Shown piece after piece: positions 14,470-26,400 of a DNA stretch of 64,000 nt. The DNA is taken from NCBI GenBank assembly GCA_024741835.1, contig JAENRP010000003.1:213038-277037 (forward strand), read 5' to 3'. Each line of letters starts with the position of its first letter. The first letter of the stretch is position 1. This DNA comes from Diplocarpon mali. Its lineage: Eukaryota; Ascomycota; Leotiomycetes; Helotiales; Drepanopezizaceae. Under the pieces are notes generated by a model, which worked only from the letters and a program-made list of their open reading frames with translations, had not been told where the DNA came from and did not search any database. The position numbers and the translations under genes are program-made.

Positions 14470-14965
14470 TAAGATTATCCATTGGAAAGATTTTCCTGTT
14501 TCTCTTCTTTCTCCCTGTTCCTCTGTAAAAGTCAGCCACATCTGAAATACTTCAACCTGGAGCATGACAGACTCTGAAAAAACAGACTCGAGGTGCCAGT
14601 TCACGACATCAGAAGTGCATTAGCCGTGTTATGCTGCGTTTGGTAGGCGCCATAGCAATCCACTCCCAGAGGCCATACCATACCACCCCTGTCTGGCCGA
14701 TCAAGTCTTTACGGATGAATGATTCCGCCTAGGCCTCCCCAGAACCCTTGGAGGAATTTGAATCAACAACCAATCTTTCTATCGAATCAGATTCCAACCC
14801 AAGTCAAAAGTCGTCGTGAAAGCGAGATAAACTCGTCGAATGAAATCGGGTAGAATCACAAAATTCAATATATTGGGTCAGATTCCTACTGGAGTCTATC
14901 TGTAGAAATAAGACAAGACGCGGCTAGCATCTCGGCTCCAGCGCGAATATCTACAACCACCACCA

Positions 14966-15050
14966 TAAACAGACAAAAAAAGAATAAACAAATAAACAAA
15001 CAAGTGAGCAAACAAGCGAGCAAACAAACAAATCAGTCAATAAACAAACA
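14966..15050. repeat. AAACA/AAACAAG microsatellite
   Basis: Imperfect repetition of AAACA and AACAAG units on the plus strand, ending before a GC-richer segment. Confidence 0.8.
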
Positions 15051-15700
15051 CCCTCGCCGCATCACATGTAGAGGCACCAGTAACCCATGCGCCCGGTCTG
15101 GAATGCGGATGAGGTCTGTGGGCATGAAGATGCAGATCTTGGGCCGCCCAGCCGCCTCGGGGCTTATGGGTAGGGGGCGGGGGTGGGAAACCGAAAGTGT
15201 CGCGGCGCACTTGCTGCATAGCGTAGCTGAGGTTTGCCCATCAAGCAGACAGAGACGCTTCCTCTCGAATTTCCTACGGCCTTGTATATCTTGGAAAATA
15301 TAGACAGCTGGAATATGGCGATAGCCGGTGTTCGATTTAACCGAGCCGAATGGATTCGGACGTTCGGGACGATTTCAGAGCTTACATGCTGTTCTAATTT
15401 CTCAAGCAGTTTTCATTGCTCGCTCGGGAGGGGGCTTTTGACACGATCAGATTAGCCGGGAAAGATCGGTGCAAGTGTACCTAGAAGGAGACCGTTACAC
15501 GAGAGACTCGGATGTCATTGCTACAGTGGTTTCCATGGAAGAGATAATACACCCCAAAAAGGCAACTATTTGTTCGTACAACATTCAACGGCTACATTCG
15601 TATTATCTTTTCTGTTTGTACACTCGCGCCGTTTTTATTTACTGCTGACGCTGAGATCTCACCCGCAAACAGCCTTCCACGCTGATGCCGTGTACCGCTA

Positions 15701-17793
15701 CTACTCTCCCTGCTGCTGCATATGTGTTGGGAGATTCCAAGAAGCGTAGTCTTGGTGGACGAAAGCTCTGTCAACGGTCGGGACTGACTCCAGAACATAC
15801 CTTCAGCATGGTTAGCAGCGAACCACTTCACTCCTCACGATCACCGGAATCAGGATGACGAGAGGACAGATAAGGTTTTTACACATACTGCAGCGACTCG
15901 CCCAAATCATGGCTGTCTCTCAGACTCATGTTCTCATCCAGGACGATATCAACCTCGACATTCAGCTTGTCTCCAGCATGATATGCCTGAAGCCCCTGGA
16001 TCTGCTTGATCGTCTTCGCGAACCGCATCGTTAGGTAGAGGAGAACGTTTCGCTCATCGGCCGTTGCAGCTGCACCGGAAAGGTTGCGGATGTGCCCCGC
16101 GGAGGTTCCAGCCCAATTGAAAATGACATAGAGAGAAAGGAGGAGACCTCCCAGAGCATCCAGCCACCAGAGCTGTGCGTAAAAGCCGACTAAAGAAAAA
16201 GAGTCAGGTCACGAACATAAAAATGCTTTCAAGTGACATGCATACCGAGAGGGAATATGATACTGAAAATATTAAAAATTATATCCGTCATCGCGTCTTG
16301 TGCTAGAGCCTGTACGCTCGAATTCTTGATCAGGCGGCAATATAGCCAGCAGAAAAATTTTATGACGACTGTGCTAGACATGATGATTATGGCGGGCAGA
16401 GTAAGTTCGATAATCGAATGATCTCCAGAATTGAGTCTACTCAGACATTCCAGTGCGACTTGGAAAAACGAAGTCACCATAATTATGGAGAATACCAGAA
16501 CACCGATAGGCTCCAGGCGTCTCCTGCCTATTGGATACTACGCAGCAAATCAGCAGTTGTTCTTTGGGATATCTCATGAGTCTCGGAAACACAACAAAGG
16601 CTCGGTTCCCGATAGCTCATATTTAAGATCTGGCTGCGAGAAAGGCTGACCTGATATTGATCCTGAATCTCAATCAACCTCGTAGTAGTCCACACAATCG
16701 CCGTACTGAGGAAATCAAGAGCAGCATCGACGAGGGAAGCAAGTACAGACAGAGAGCTCGTGAGCACTATGGCGGCGATCTTCCCAGCAAGGAGGACTGC
16801 ATTGGCAACCAGGTTGATATAAATAGCGACCTGTACGATCCGATCACCGCTTTCGACACTATCGTCTTCGAATCCAGGAATTTCTGGCCTTGGCCCATCC
16901 CATTCATCCTCATCCTCGTCACGTCGCCCGAGGAGCGGCGTGACCTCGCTTGGAACTTTGTATAGGTCTCTAGGTGTTCTTTTGACTTTCTTCGAAGCCG
17001 CCCCATTCACAGCGATCATATCATCAAGTTCTGCTTCTGGTGTACAAGACTCTTCTGAGATCGTGGGGGGAACTTCGAGGTCGCGCAAAGCTGCAGAGCT
17101 CTGATAACCACTGCCAGGTGTATCGTTGTATTCGTTGAGGAGATCATGGGGTAGGGACGAGTCTAGTAGACGGTCAATATAGATGTACTGCTGCAAAAGG
17201 CTGTTGGTCCGTTCGTAGTACTCGCGTCTATTAATAATTTGATCAGTAACGTTCTATGACATGATGCTCTTCGTACCACTTACATTGGCTTCTGCATCTG
17301 CTGCAATTGGTCTTCCGTTTTCCAGTATCTCTCTGCCAAAATGTCAGATCTTGAATTCGAAATAAATATCTGATTGCGCCAACTACCACTCTCCATGCGA
17401 GATTCGGCATAGCTCTCAGGATTGCTCACCCCATTTATATCTGGGATTGCTATTGCCTATCAACCGCTGGGAACGCATCTGGGGCCCATTGAGTATGAGA
17501 CTCAAGCGTCGCTCGTCAATGCTCATGAAGTCATCGCCGTCATCGAACTCCCGCGAGTGTCTCTCACCAGCTTCTTCATCGTCGGCCGAATCTCTGTTGC
17601 GGCGGGCAGAGGAGAGTCTTCGTTGCGTAGTCGCCTGAGGCTGGTTGGAGCGCGACGTGATGAGATTCACGAGAGCCCCTTGCCCGTGAAGAGCCATTGG
17701 ATTCGATCCATCTTCGTAGCTCAGCGACAAGAAGCCCCTTGGTCGAGCGATCTTTGCATGTCGTGGCGGCGAAGAAGCGTGGTCGTCGGACAT
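15701..17793 (-). CDS. Cation diffusion facilitator transporter, Mn-CDF type
   Basis: Six exons on the minus strand: 17793-17430, 17332-17284, 17227-16651, 16537-16246, 16189-15883 and 15800-15701, giving about 562 aa. The membrane domain starts near residue 275 after a long cytosolic N-terminus carrying the family string QQYIYIDRLLDSSLP. Metal-site motifs are DAALD (305-309, TM2) and DAMTD (411-415, TM5). A DxxxD in both helices, instead of HxxxD, is the Mn-CDF pattern, so Mn2+/H+ antiport into Golgi, vacuole or other endomembranes is inferred. YPIGRRRLEPIGVLVFS marks TM3; a C-terminal cytosolic metal-binding fold follows. The acceptor of the last intron is uncertain: 15800 keeps the frame and gives SLQYVYVLESVPTVDRAF, while an acceptor 13 nt further in, with a donor 2 nt earlier, also works. 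The start at 17793 is the first ATG of the frame. Confidence 0.9.
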
Positions 17794-18417
17794 TTTGCAT
17801 TCCAAATGTCAATACAGCGAGAAAATCCCGGGTAGACGCGGAATCCACAGGCTGCTGTGAGGTAAAGATCGTGGAACAATGCCAGGTTAAGACCCTCAAT
17901 ATCCACTCGACGGCTAGCGGCATGGAAGACCAACCTGAAGTCCCATTATCGGGATTTCTAAGCGAATTACTATGGAATCCTTATCACTGCTAAACTAGTA
18001 ATCTTTGTATTCACTAGTTGTTTGTCCGTTCAGAGCTTTTTGGAAAATATCATACAGTCTCTGTTTGGGGCAGAGAAACAGAACGTAAAGCAGAGTTTGT
18101 CTCTTGAGGTATTGGGTTGGTTTGGGATATTTAATTTTTACCGTGCTCAAAACATTTTGCAACTTGATCAGCGATGGAAATAGTAAAGCTGGGGAAAGAT
18201 CTGGTGAGAAGGGTAATATTTATTCCGAAGTATTTCTTCCACGCCTCGGGCAAAATAGCCGACCTCTCGTGGCAGCCAGGTAACGAAAGCAATTGACCAA
18301 CATTATTGAAGCATTTCAAAAGTAGCAAAATAGTTACTAACATTCCGGCCGCACCACAGCAGACTTGGGTATCTTCACGACATGTCTACTACCAGAAACG
18401 CCGGCCCACAAGAAGAA
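17794..18417. other. Intergenic region between CDF and Rad60-like genes
   Basis: This 624-bp region holds the CDF promoter side and the 3' flank of the next minus-strand gene. The CTF side is moderately AT-rich. I see no gene or strong motif in it. Confidence 0.5.
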
Positions 18418-19838
18418 TCAGTTGATATGCACCTCAACAGAATCCATATCCTCCAACTCTGTGTCCTCAACCTTCGTTTCCGACTCAAGCTCCTCTCCAT
18501 CAAAGAAGATCTTGATTTCCTGTTCATCTGGAATTCTGTTTGCTCGCCGGAATACCGTGATCATCTTTCCAATGGTGGTGTCCGGCTTGACAATAGTCTT
18601 GTACTCCAAGTCGCGGGACTTCATCAGAAGTCTGGTTTTCTTAACCGGCACCTCTTCCTGGGCTTCCTCTGCGCCAGCCTGTATGCGCCCTGTCTTCTCT
18701 CTCGCTTCCTGTTTCGCTTTCCAGGCGTCGAACAGTTCTGAAGTCCATGCCTCGAAATGTATCCCGCCATTCTCATCAAAACCGTCCCTTGATGCCTTAC
18801 CTTTCCCATCGACTAAAGAACTGCATGTGTTGAAATCAAAGATCCTAGTTCCTTTCCACGTCAAGTAGACTTTACCCTTAAGTTCTTGAGACATAGGATG
18901 CCCGTTTATTATCTGCTTGTCGCACCAGGAAGATCGTACTAGTTGAAGCTGCTGAGACATTTTCCTCTTAACTCTCAATGGTGTTGACCCCTCGATTCTT
19001 GACGTAATTAAGATCTCTACGACAGGGTCGACCTCTTGCACCGAGGAACCATCCCCGATGAACATATCGTCCAAGCCGTTATCGTGATTCTGCCCCTGGA
19101 AAGCCAACGCCATTCTCCTCTTCTGCTCCGCCTTTTGCCTCTCTCGTTCTTGTGCTGCTGCCAGTAGCTCGGGAAATTCATCCTCCGAATATGCGTCATC
19201 GTCCTCGATAGGTACAAGTGGGGCAGTTTTGGGAGGGGGGGCGAAATCGTGTTCATCATTCAGGTCTGTGGGATGAATAGCTGATAGCGTTGTAACTTTT
19301 GCTTCTTCTTCGCTCCCGCTGTCGCTGAGGGAAATGTAGCCCTTCGCAACTTCTTTGTCGTTGGGTGACTTTCCTTTGCGTAACTCGTCGCTGTACCTCG
19401 CAGAGAGTGAAGTTGAAGAGCCTCGAGGTTGGTTTTGGATAGATCCACTAAAATACAGTGAGCATTAGTTTTGGACTTCCTGGAGGTTGTGATTTACCGG
19501 CGATCGTGCCTCTTATCTTCGTCCTTAGCAGCATTTTCGTCGGACGAGTAGGTGGTACCCTGCGAAGACACGCGCCGCCTCTTCTCTCCAGGGGAACTGA
19601 ATGTCACCTCTGCACTCGTAGAAGATCTCTTCCTCTGGATTTTGACCTGTTTCTTCTGTCGTCTGCGTTCCTGCTCAGCAGCTCGTTGGTGGTAAATATC
19701 CTTCGCACGGCTGAAGAACTCGAGGGGTTCTTCGGCCTCCGATACTGTCTTAACAGTTATTTTCTTCCTGAATAGCGATCTCTTGACCGGCTTCGTTGCC
19801 ACCTCCTCGGCAGAACCTTCACCAATGTCGGCATTCAT
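18418..19838 (-). CDS. Rad60/Esc2-like protein with SUMO-like domains
   Basis: Two exons, 19838-19498 and 19447-18418 (intron 50 nt, GT..AG, phase 2), give 456 aa. The N-terminal 230 residues are charged and disordered, with basic nuclear-localisation-like runs (KPVKRSLFRKK, GEKRRRV) and acidic SLSDSGSEEEA and IEDDDAYSEDEFPEL. A first SUMO-like region starts near VEILITSRIEG (about 255) and the second is the C-terminal 70 residues, from LLMKSRDLEYKTI through TTIGKMITVFRRA to IKIFFDGEELESETKVEDTE and ending VEVHIN. This is the architecture of the RENi family (S. pombe Rad60, yeast Esc2, human NIP45), which acts with SUMO and Ubc9 and with Smc5/6 in replication and recombination repair. Length fits (about 400-460 aa). 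Lacking a C-terminal GG, it is not a conjugated SUMO. Confidence 0.88.
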
Positions 19839-20149
19839 TGCTCTGTCGAATCGTGGTCGTTGTGTATGTATCGAGGTATTGGCGCGACTTGCGCAGTTGA
19901 GACGACGCGATCAAGCTGCCAGCACCACGCTAGAGATTCTAACTCGAACCGCTACTAGCCAGCCCGATGTTGGAGTTGAAGGGAAAGTCGCATTCAGAAT
20001 TACGCTTTGCGTCGTCTCTCTGAATTGTTGCCCTTTGAGCCTGCGAGAAGCCGAGCGAGCACCTATTCCGTTTGCGACAAGTTTGGCAGCCCTCTAGAAC
20101 AACTTTACCCCGCCTCGCGAACCTCCAGACTTTATAATTACAAGTCAGC
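19839..20149. promoter_or_regulatory. Divergent promoter between Rad60-like gene and LSM6
   Basis: Start codons of the minus-strand Rad60-like gene (19838) and plus-strand LSM6 (20150) are 311 bp apart, so both 5' regions must lie here. A TTTATAATTA stretch at about 20131-20140 sits too near the LSM6 start to be a conventional TATA box unless the leader is very short. Shared regulation is possible but not shown. Confidence 0.5.
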
Positions 20150-20501
20150 ATGGAGAACGGTATCACCAACCAAGGCGAGGGAAAGGACCCCTCCGGATTC
20201 CTCAGCGAGATCATTGGAAGCTCAGTCACCGTCAAGCTGAACAGTGGAGTGGTCTACAAAGGTTCGTTCAGAGCTACTTCTCTGAGTACTTTTCCCTAAC
20301 CCTGCGACAGGAGAATTGCAAAGCATCGATGGTTACATGAATCTTGCACTCGAGAAATGCGAGGAACACGTTGATGGTGCGAAAAGGAGAAGCTATGGAG
20401 ATGCTTTCGTGCGGGGGAATAATGGTTCGTTCTCATGTGCCTTATGGAATATATGTTTGCTGACGCCTTGCGCCGTAGTTATGTACATCTCAGCGGATTG
20501 A
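20150..20501 (+). CDS. LSM6: U6 snRNA-associated Sm-like protein LSm6
   Basis: Three exons, 20150-20261, 20311-20424 and 20479-20501, give 82 aa (family usually about 75-86). The Sm fold is visible: Sm1 from PSGFLSEIIGSSVTVKLNSGVVYKGELQ with the conserved GELQSIDGYMN turn, and Sm2 ending YGDAFVRGNNVMYIS. The G of RGNN is part of the RNA-binding Sm2 loop. LSm6 belongs to both heptameric rings: Lsm2-8 in the nucleus (U6 snRNA stability, splicing) and Lsm1-7 in the cytoplasm (mRNA decapping). Introns of 49 and 54 nt are GT..AG in phases 1 and 1. The last exon is only 23 nt and encodes VMYISAD. Confidence 0.96.
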
Positions 20502-23419
20502 ACGAATCGCCACTATCTGGGGATCCGTATAGCTGGAAATGCTACAAGCATTGACGGGAGTTCGGGAGTCTTCTCAACGGGGGCGTTGAGCTGGGAAGCA
20601 CTTGACTTTTGGGTCTTGCCCTCAAACTTGAAGCGAGCTGCAGAGAATTTACGTATCCAAAGTCTGACCTTTCTTTGTGAATGGTTTTCGAAAAAGAAAA
20701 AACTCAGCGATATTCACGAAGAAAATACTGCCGCGTATTGGTACTTCTCTTTTTACAATTTTCTCTTCGTTCGCTTCATCGCTACCATTACTCCCTTCTC
20801 TCTCCACGGAGATCGGCATTCTGATTAAGGGCAATCATCTCATCTTATCTCAGAGCTGTACTAGAAATTAAGGGGAAAGATTGTAAAAAGCATAAATCTT
20901 TTCGTCTCCTGCAAAATTGACCACATCGGAGTCTCACATGAAACGACTTGCACTCGTGTACCTTCAACATTCGTAAGTCTGAGATCTGCCCGCGATCCCT
21001 TCCAGTGCTTATCGTCGAAGTAGTATCGTAATAACCTTCGAGCAATCAAACAGCTTGTGCAAACCATCTTCCAATATTTTGGCAGACTATATACCCATAA
21101 GGTTCATTGCTGAACGACTTGTGGGAAAGTAGTATCAGGCGCAGAGAGGCACGAGCTGAGGACTTGGTTTTCGCGAATGATCTTTCTCGTTTGGCCTCCT
21201 CTCTGTGGTGTTTAGCAGCAGGGCGGTATCTTTGCTGGTTGTAGGGACTATGCAAGGTGTTGCCCAAGGGAAATTGTCTGTTCACGAATCGGTGTGTACA
21301 GGTCACCTGAGGCCTAGGGAATAATGTACAGCTCGTTAGTCTGGAATAGCTTACCTGGTCGACCAGTCTGGCAATGGACCGCACTGCCCCAAGATCTCAG
21401 CCTTGCACTGAGCAGCATATTCGTGAGCTGTGAGTGCTGGACTAGATAAGTTTCCCGGACTGCTATCATTCAACAGACCCCGTCAAGTCTTCTCCAGCAA
21501 GCATTAGCCATGCGATTTGATCTGACAAGCTCGCTTTCGTGGGGAGCAAGGCGCAAATTGTGTTTTGGGACCGAGGTCACACTCTTCAAGCTCTTGAGCT
21601 TTCCTAGAGACTTGAAAATGTGAAATCTGAACAAGTCAGCCGCAGATTTCAGAGCAGCAGGGTTCTGGATACAATAGCGAAGTTCCTGTGGAGCAAGATA
21701 ACGAAGAGGTTCTGAACTAACGTCAGAGTTATAGTTGTAGCGGTACTCTCTGTTGAGGTTATTGTGAGGGCTTACATGTAGAAAGTCGAAAATCGACTGG
21801 AAGTAACACTATGACTCTGTATCAAGTCATTTACAGGGTTTTCCGAGGTTACCGAGATTTTCCATCAGTGCAAGTGCTCTGGATTCGCTGCAGATGCTGA
21901 GAGTGATCGGTGGCGGGCAAGTCGACAAGTTTCTGCCACTCCACTGAGTCAGTACAACTCTTTCTGCTCGAATGTTTCCTACCCATATTTTGTTCCCAAG
22001 TTTGACTGGAAATCTTGGGAGTAACCAAAACTTGGTGTCATGGCTAGGTCTGATGCGAAGAGGGCTTTTCGAGATAACGTTTATACATTGACAACTGTCG
22101 CTAGATGGTTCTACGACGGCACTGTTGTTCGGGGATTTAGTGAGCTAGAACATGTCTACAGCGCTCAATATCTAATCTGATGATCGGACATTGCTTGTAG
22201 TGATATTGTTCTTCCTGGCTATGATATGCTTAACAATAGTACCTGAAGCTCAGTCGTCTCAAATCGACGCGAGATTCCCTCGTAGTATGTTTGCTTCTCC
22301 AGCCCTATCCTTAAGCAAAAACATTTCCCTTCTTAATCTCGTCGTATCTGGGGCGAGCGCGGACATATTATTATGAGCACAATAATTTCCAGTACACTAC
22401 AGGTTCACAAGAAATGTCTCAAAATTAGTAGCCTGTTCTTTTATATAGAGGTATTCATTCTGCCGCGAGCTATCGTGGTTCATATCTATATCTGGTTGAC
22501 CAAAAATCAGAGATGCTGAAGCTCGTCCTACTCTCACCGCAAAGATAGATGGTATAGCTGTTCTGTGCTGCAGATATTGCTGTGTAATTTCTGATCCTTC
22601 CGGCTCGGCTTTTCTCTTATACTTGGAGCCAAACGTCTTTCTGTTCGGGATCGTGCGTTCAGGGCATACCTTAATCGTAAGACAGATATCATATATGATA
22701 TCAGCAAAAGAGTAAGCAAGCAGATCAAATTCGTCGCAATGGAAGCAAGATATTCTTATATATATTTCGGCAGTGCGACGATCCCCGAATTGTGGTCTTT
22801 CACATATCCCGTAGGGCATTCAAGGACCCCGAATGCTTCTAAGGTCACTAAGGCCACCGTTATATGCCAAGTTCTTAGAGAGAACACTATAGGATATTTT
22901 TTGATTAGCTAAACCAGGCAAAGTTCAAGCATGGCTCTCTACTTAGGCGGTCTTAAACATGCGTGTCGTCTATTTTCGCTCGGTTAGCTTGTGTGGCATG
23001 ACGCGAAAGGAATCGGAAGTTCGATTCGCGGTCTCCTCAAGCCCACTTGGGTTGCTTTTATTGAGTTGAAATATCGCACTGAGATTGGTGCTCTGAAGGC
23101 TTTCAGATAGATACGCAAGTTGCATGGCAAGATATAACCTGAGAGTCGAAGGAACTAGTCGCTGCGCTCAAGTTCAGAATGGCCAAGTCATATGAAAGCT
23201 GTCATTCATGATGCTACAGCGTATAAATTGGTCACCCCAAGAAGAAGCTACAATGGTATCAATATGTGCGGTCGTTCATCCGATCGAAAATGTGTACGTC
23301 GTCCGCCAACCTTAGGTCCCCTAAACACCGACATTATGCTTTGTAACCATCGACGCCTGGAACCAGTATGCAAACGCTCTGAAAGGCAAACAAATCTGCG
23401 CAGCGGCAGGGGTTATCGC
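20502..23419. other. 2.9-kb intergenic region, no gene recognised
   Basis: It lies between the 3' ends of LSM6 and the RecQ gene. Open frames are short and lack family signatures. An 18-bp perfect palindrome (GATATCATA + its complement) lies at 22685-22702. At 22985-23030 there are A-box and B-box-like words of a tRNA gene, but the T-stem cannot pair, so I do not call a tRNA. Composition becomes moderately AT-rich toward 22.3-22.9 kb. Confidence 0.5.
22685..22702. repeat. 18-bp perfect palindrome
   Basis: The sequence GATATCATATATGATATC reads the same on both strands. It stands alone in AT-rich intergenic DNA; no neighbouring start codon suggests an operator role. Confidence 0.8.
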
Positions 23420-26400
23420 TCATGTTGGCATCATGCCAATACTCATACCCCCTCCTCTTCCTCCTTGGCTTCTGATACCGGGACCACTAGGGTTACTGCC
23501 CCGAGTTTTCCTCGATACGTTCCTTTTTCTCACACCAGATGTACTTGGGCCAGAAGTAGAGCCCGTGCTCGTCCTTGCACTGTAGCTCTTCTTTCCTTTT
23601 CCTCGACCCCTCCCTCTGCCTCGAAAGCTGCTCCCGCGGCTCTTCAGGCTTCTGGGCTTAGAACTGGACGGATTCCAAGGCAATTTACGAGTAGAGTTCT
23701 GATTTCCTCCGAAGAACCTTGAAGATCTCTCTGCATATGCGACGTCTCGATCAGATCCTCCATACTCTTCGCCCTCATCATCGTCCTCGCCCTCATCCTC
23801 ATCCTCGCCTTCTGTTACTAGATCTATGACATTTTCATGGTTTTGGTCTATGTCTTGATCGTGATCACGGCTCCCATTCATCATGTCGTTGTAAGCTTTG
23901 TAGAAGCGCTTTATCAATGGAATGAATTTGTGGCCGAACTCATTGACTCTGTTCACATCGATACCTGGTATCTGTTGCATCTCCTCAAGGGTCGTTGTCC
24001 ACTCGATGGCCATCTCTCGAAAGTGTGTTTCTTTGAAGAAAGCCACCTTTGCAGAAAGGCCATTGCGTATTCTTTCTTCCAAAATCTTGGCCTCGTGCAC
24101 GAAAGAAGATATAACATCACGGTGAATCTCAGGCAGTGTCGCCATCCGCTGGTCAGTGGTGATTGGACGACCCTGCTCATCACCAGGGGTTTCTTTCCAT
24201 CCTCTAGAGTCTTGTATTGTTTCGAATCCATCCTCTTCGTCAATCTCTTCACCGAAGAAATCATCAGTAGCATAACCGGTTTCCACAGTGTTCTTACATT
24301 GGTTGTTAAGCTGCTTCCTATGCGACGCAGGAGAAATCGGAGAAGTGAACATTGTAGACGGGGGATACTTTGGTGCGTCCTTCGGTTTTGATTTCGTCTT
24401 ATGGGAAACTTGAACCCGGAGACTTAATTTGCGTTTCCCATTAAGGAAATCGCGACAGTTCAACCCCAGCTGGAAAAATTAGTTTACAGGGATATGGCAG
24501 AGAAATCGTGCTGGTACTCACTCTCAAATAATCTGATGGGAATCCACTTTTCCAAACACTTTCTTCCTCGAGTGCATTTTCCATTATAAGGCGGTAAAAC
24601 AGGCGTTCGACATCACCCCGGTCAACATTGGCAGCTTTTCCGAACTCATCGAGATCACCCGGGCCGTTATGTTTATTCAATTTCGTTTTGGCGCCTGGGG
24701 CACCTCGCAAAATATCTACGCAGGCGAGAACAGTGTAGTTGTGATGCTGGACATGCTTGACGATTTTCATGGCTGATTTCGCGTGATCCGTGAAGTCGAC
24801 ATCATCAAAGACAGTGTCAGAGCAACAATTGTCACAGGTCTGTCGACAATCTTCCTTGGAGAAATTCTCTCCAAAGTATCGTAGAACTTGTGACCTGCGG
24901 CAGTCTGATCGATTCTCACAGTACCCAATCATGCTTTTTAGCATATCGCGCTGTCTTTGCTTTTGATCTTCGTTACCTTCACCTTTCTCAATAAAGCCCT
25001 TCAACATGGAGGTGTCTTGAAATCCAAAGTAAAGGTAACACCCGGACTTTTTCCCATCTCTCCCAGCCCGCCCAGTTTCTTGATAGTACCCTTCTAAGCT
25101 CTTGGGCACAGAAGCGTGTATAACAAACCGAACATCAGGCTTGTCAATACCCATACCAAAGGCAATTGTGGCAACAACTACTTGCAACTTACCAGTCTGC
25201 CAGTCATGCAGGACAGTGGCCTTTTCTTCGCGGGCCATACCTGCATGAAAGTGATACGCTCGGATGCGGTGCTCATCCACCAGCTTCTTAGCCAAATCTT
25301 CGCAGCCTTTCTGCGAGAGGGCATAGATGATACCAGTCTGGTTCTTATACTTTTTTTTAACGAGATCGGCAATCTCTAAGGACATCTTAGCTTGGACTCC
25401 TTTGCCTCTTTTCTGACGCACTTCGTAATGCAGATTGGGTCTGTTGAAACTCTGTGCGAAAATCGAACAGCCGACCATGCCGAGGTTCTGCATGACATCG
25501 GCCTTGACATTCCTAGTTGCAGTGGCGGTCAAGGCCATGAGCGGAACGTTTGGGAATTCTTTTCTCATCGGCCCGAGAGCTACGTAATCGGGTCGGAAAT
25601 CATGTCCCCACTGGCTCACACAATGTGCTTCGTCAATAACAATCCGGGCAAGCTTATTCTTGTTGTGTAGGCGGGCCAGGGCATTGATCATGGGCGCACT
25701 TTTATTGATCATCTCGGGAGTAATGTAGAGCAGTTGTATGTACTGCTCAGGGTATTCTTCCCTCAAATTATTCCAGATCTGGCGCTTTTCGTCCGCAGAG
25801 GTTTCACCGTTCAAGGTAGCAGCCTGGATGTTATTTGCCCTAAGATGCTGGACTTGATCGTTCATGAGACTCAGAAGAGGTGAGATGACAATCGTAACTC
25901 CTTTTGTTTTTCCAGTCTGCACAACAGCGGGAAGTTGATAGCACAGTGACTTGCCGCCTCCGGTGGGCATCAGAACAAAAGCATCCCGACCACCCAAGGT
26001 GGCGTTGATAGCATCAAGCTGGTGACGTCTAAAGCCTTTCAGTCTGAATCGGTCCCTCAGTGCCCGTTTGACATCTCCGGACCAAGCATGATTGAACATA
26101 GTCGCAGCGTCCAAGTCTACAGAGTACATGGTTTGCTCCTCGGCTGGATGGCCCTTCTTCAACCGCCCAGGCAGCCTCGAGGTACTTTCAGCCACAGCGG
26201 TGAACCTTGATGTCACCAGGGAAGGATTGGGAAGAGATTGCCGCTGCTCGACTTGTTCGGCCATTTCAAGGAAGTCATCATCGTCCTCGCTATTTCCATA
26301 ATCGTCTTCGAAATCATCAAGCATATGCTCGTGACATTTTGACGTCTGAAGATGCGACGATTCTACTGCTAGTGATTCTTCGAAGTCCTCATCATCGTAT

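Larger units (their letters stand above)
12073..15700. other. 3.6-kb intergenic region with a MITE and microsatellites
   Basis: It separates the promoter of the disordered-protein gene from the 3' end of the CDF transporter. It holds a T-rich run at about 12856-12880, the inverted-repeat element at 14342-14469 and an AAACA-type microsatellite at 14966-15050. Short open frames (for example 13102-13293) have no family resemblance and I do not call them genes. Confidence 0.55.

Noticed and set aside
22985..23030. tRNA-like A-box and B-box words (GGTTAGCTTGTGTGG and AGTTCGATTCG)
   Set aside because: The stem around the TTCGATT loop cannot pair and no acceptor stem was found, so at best it is a decayed tRNA.
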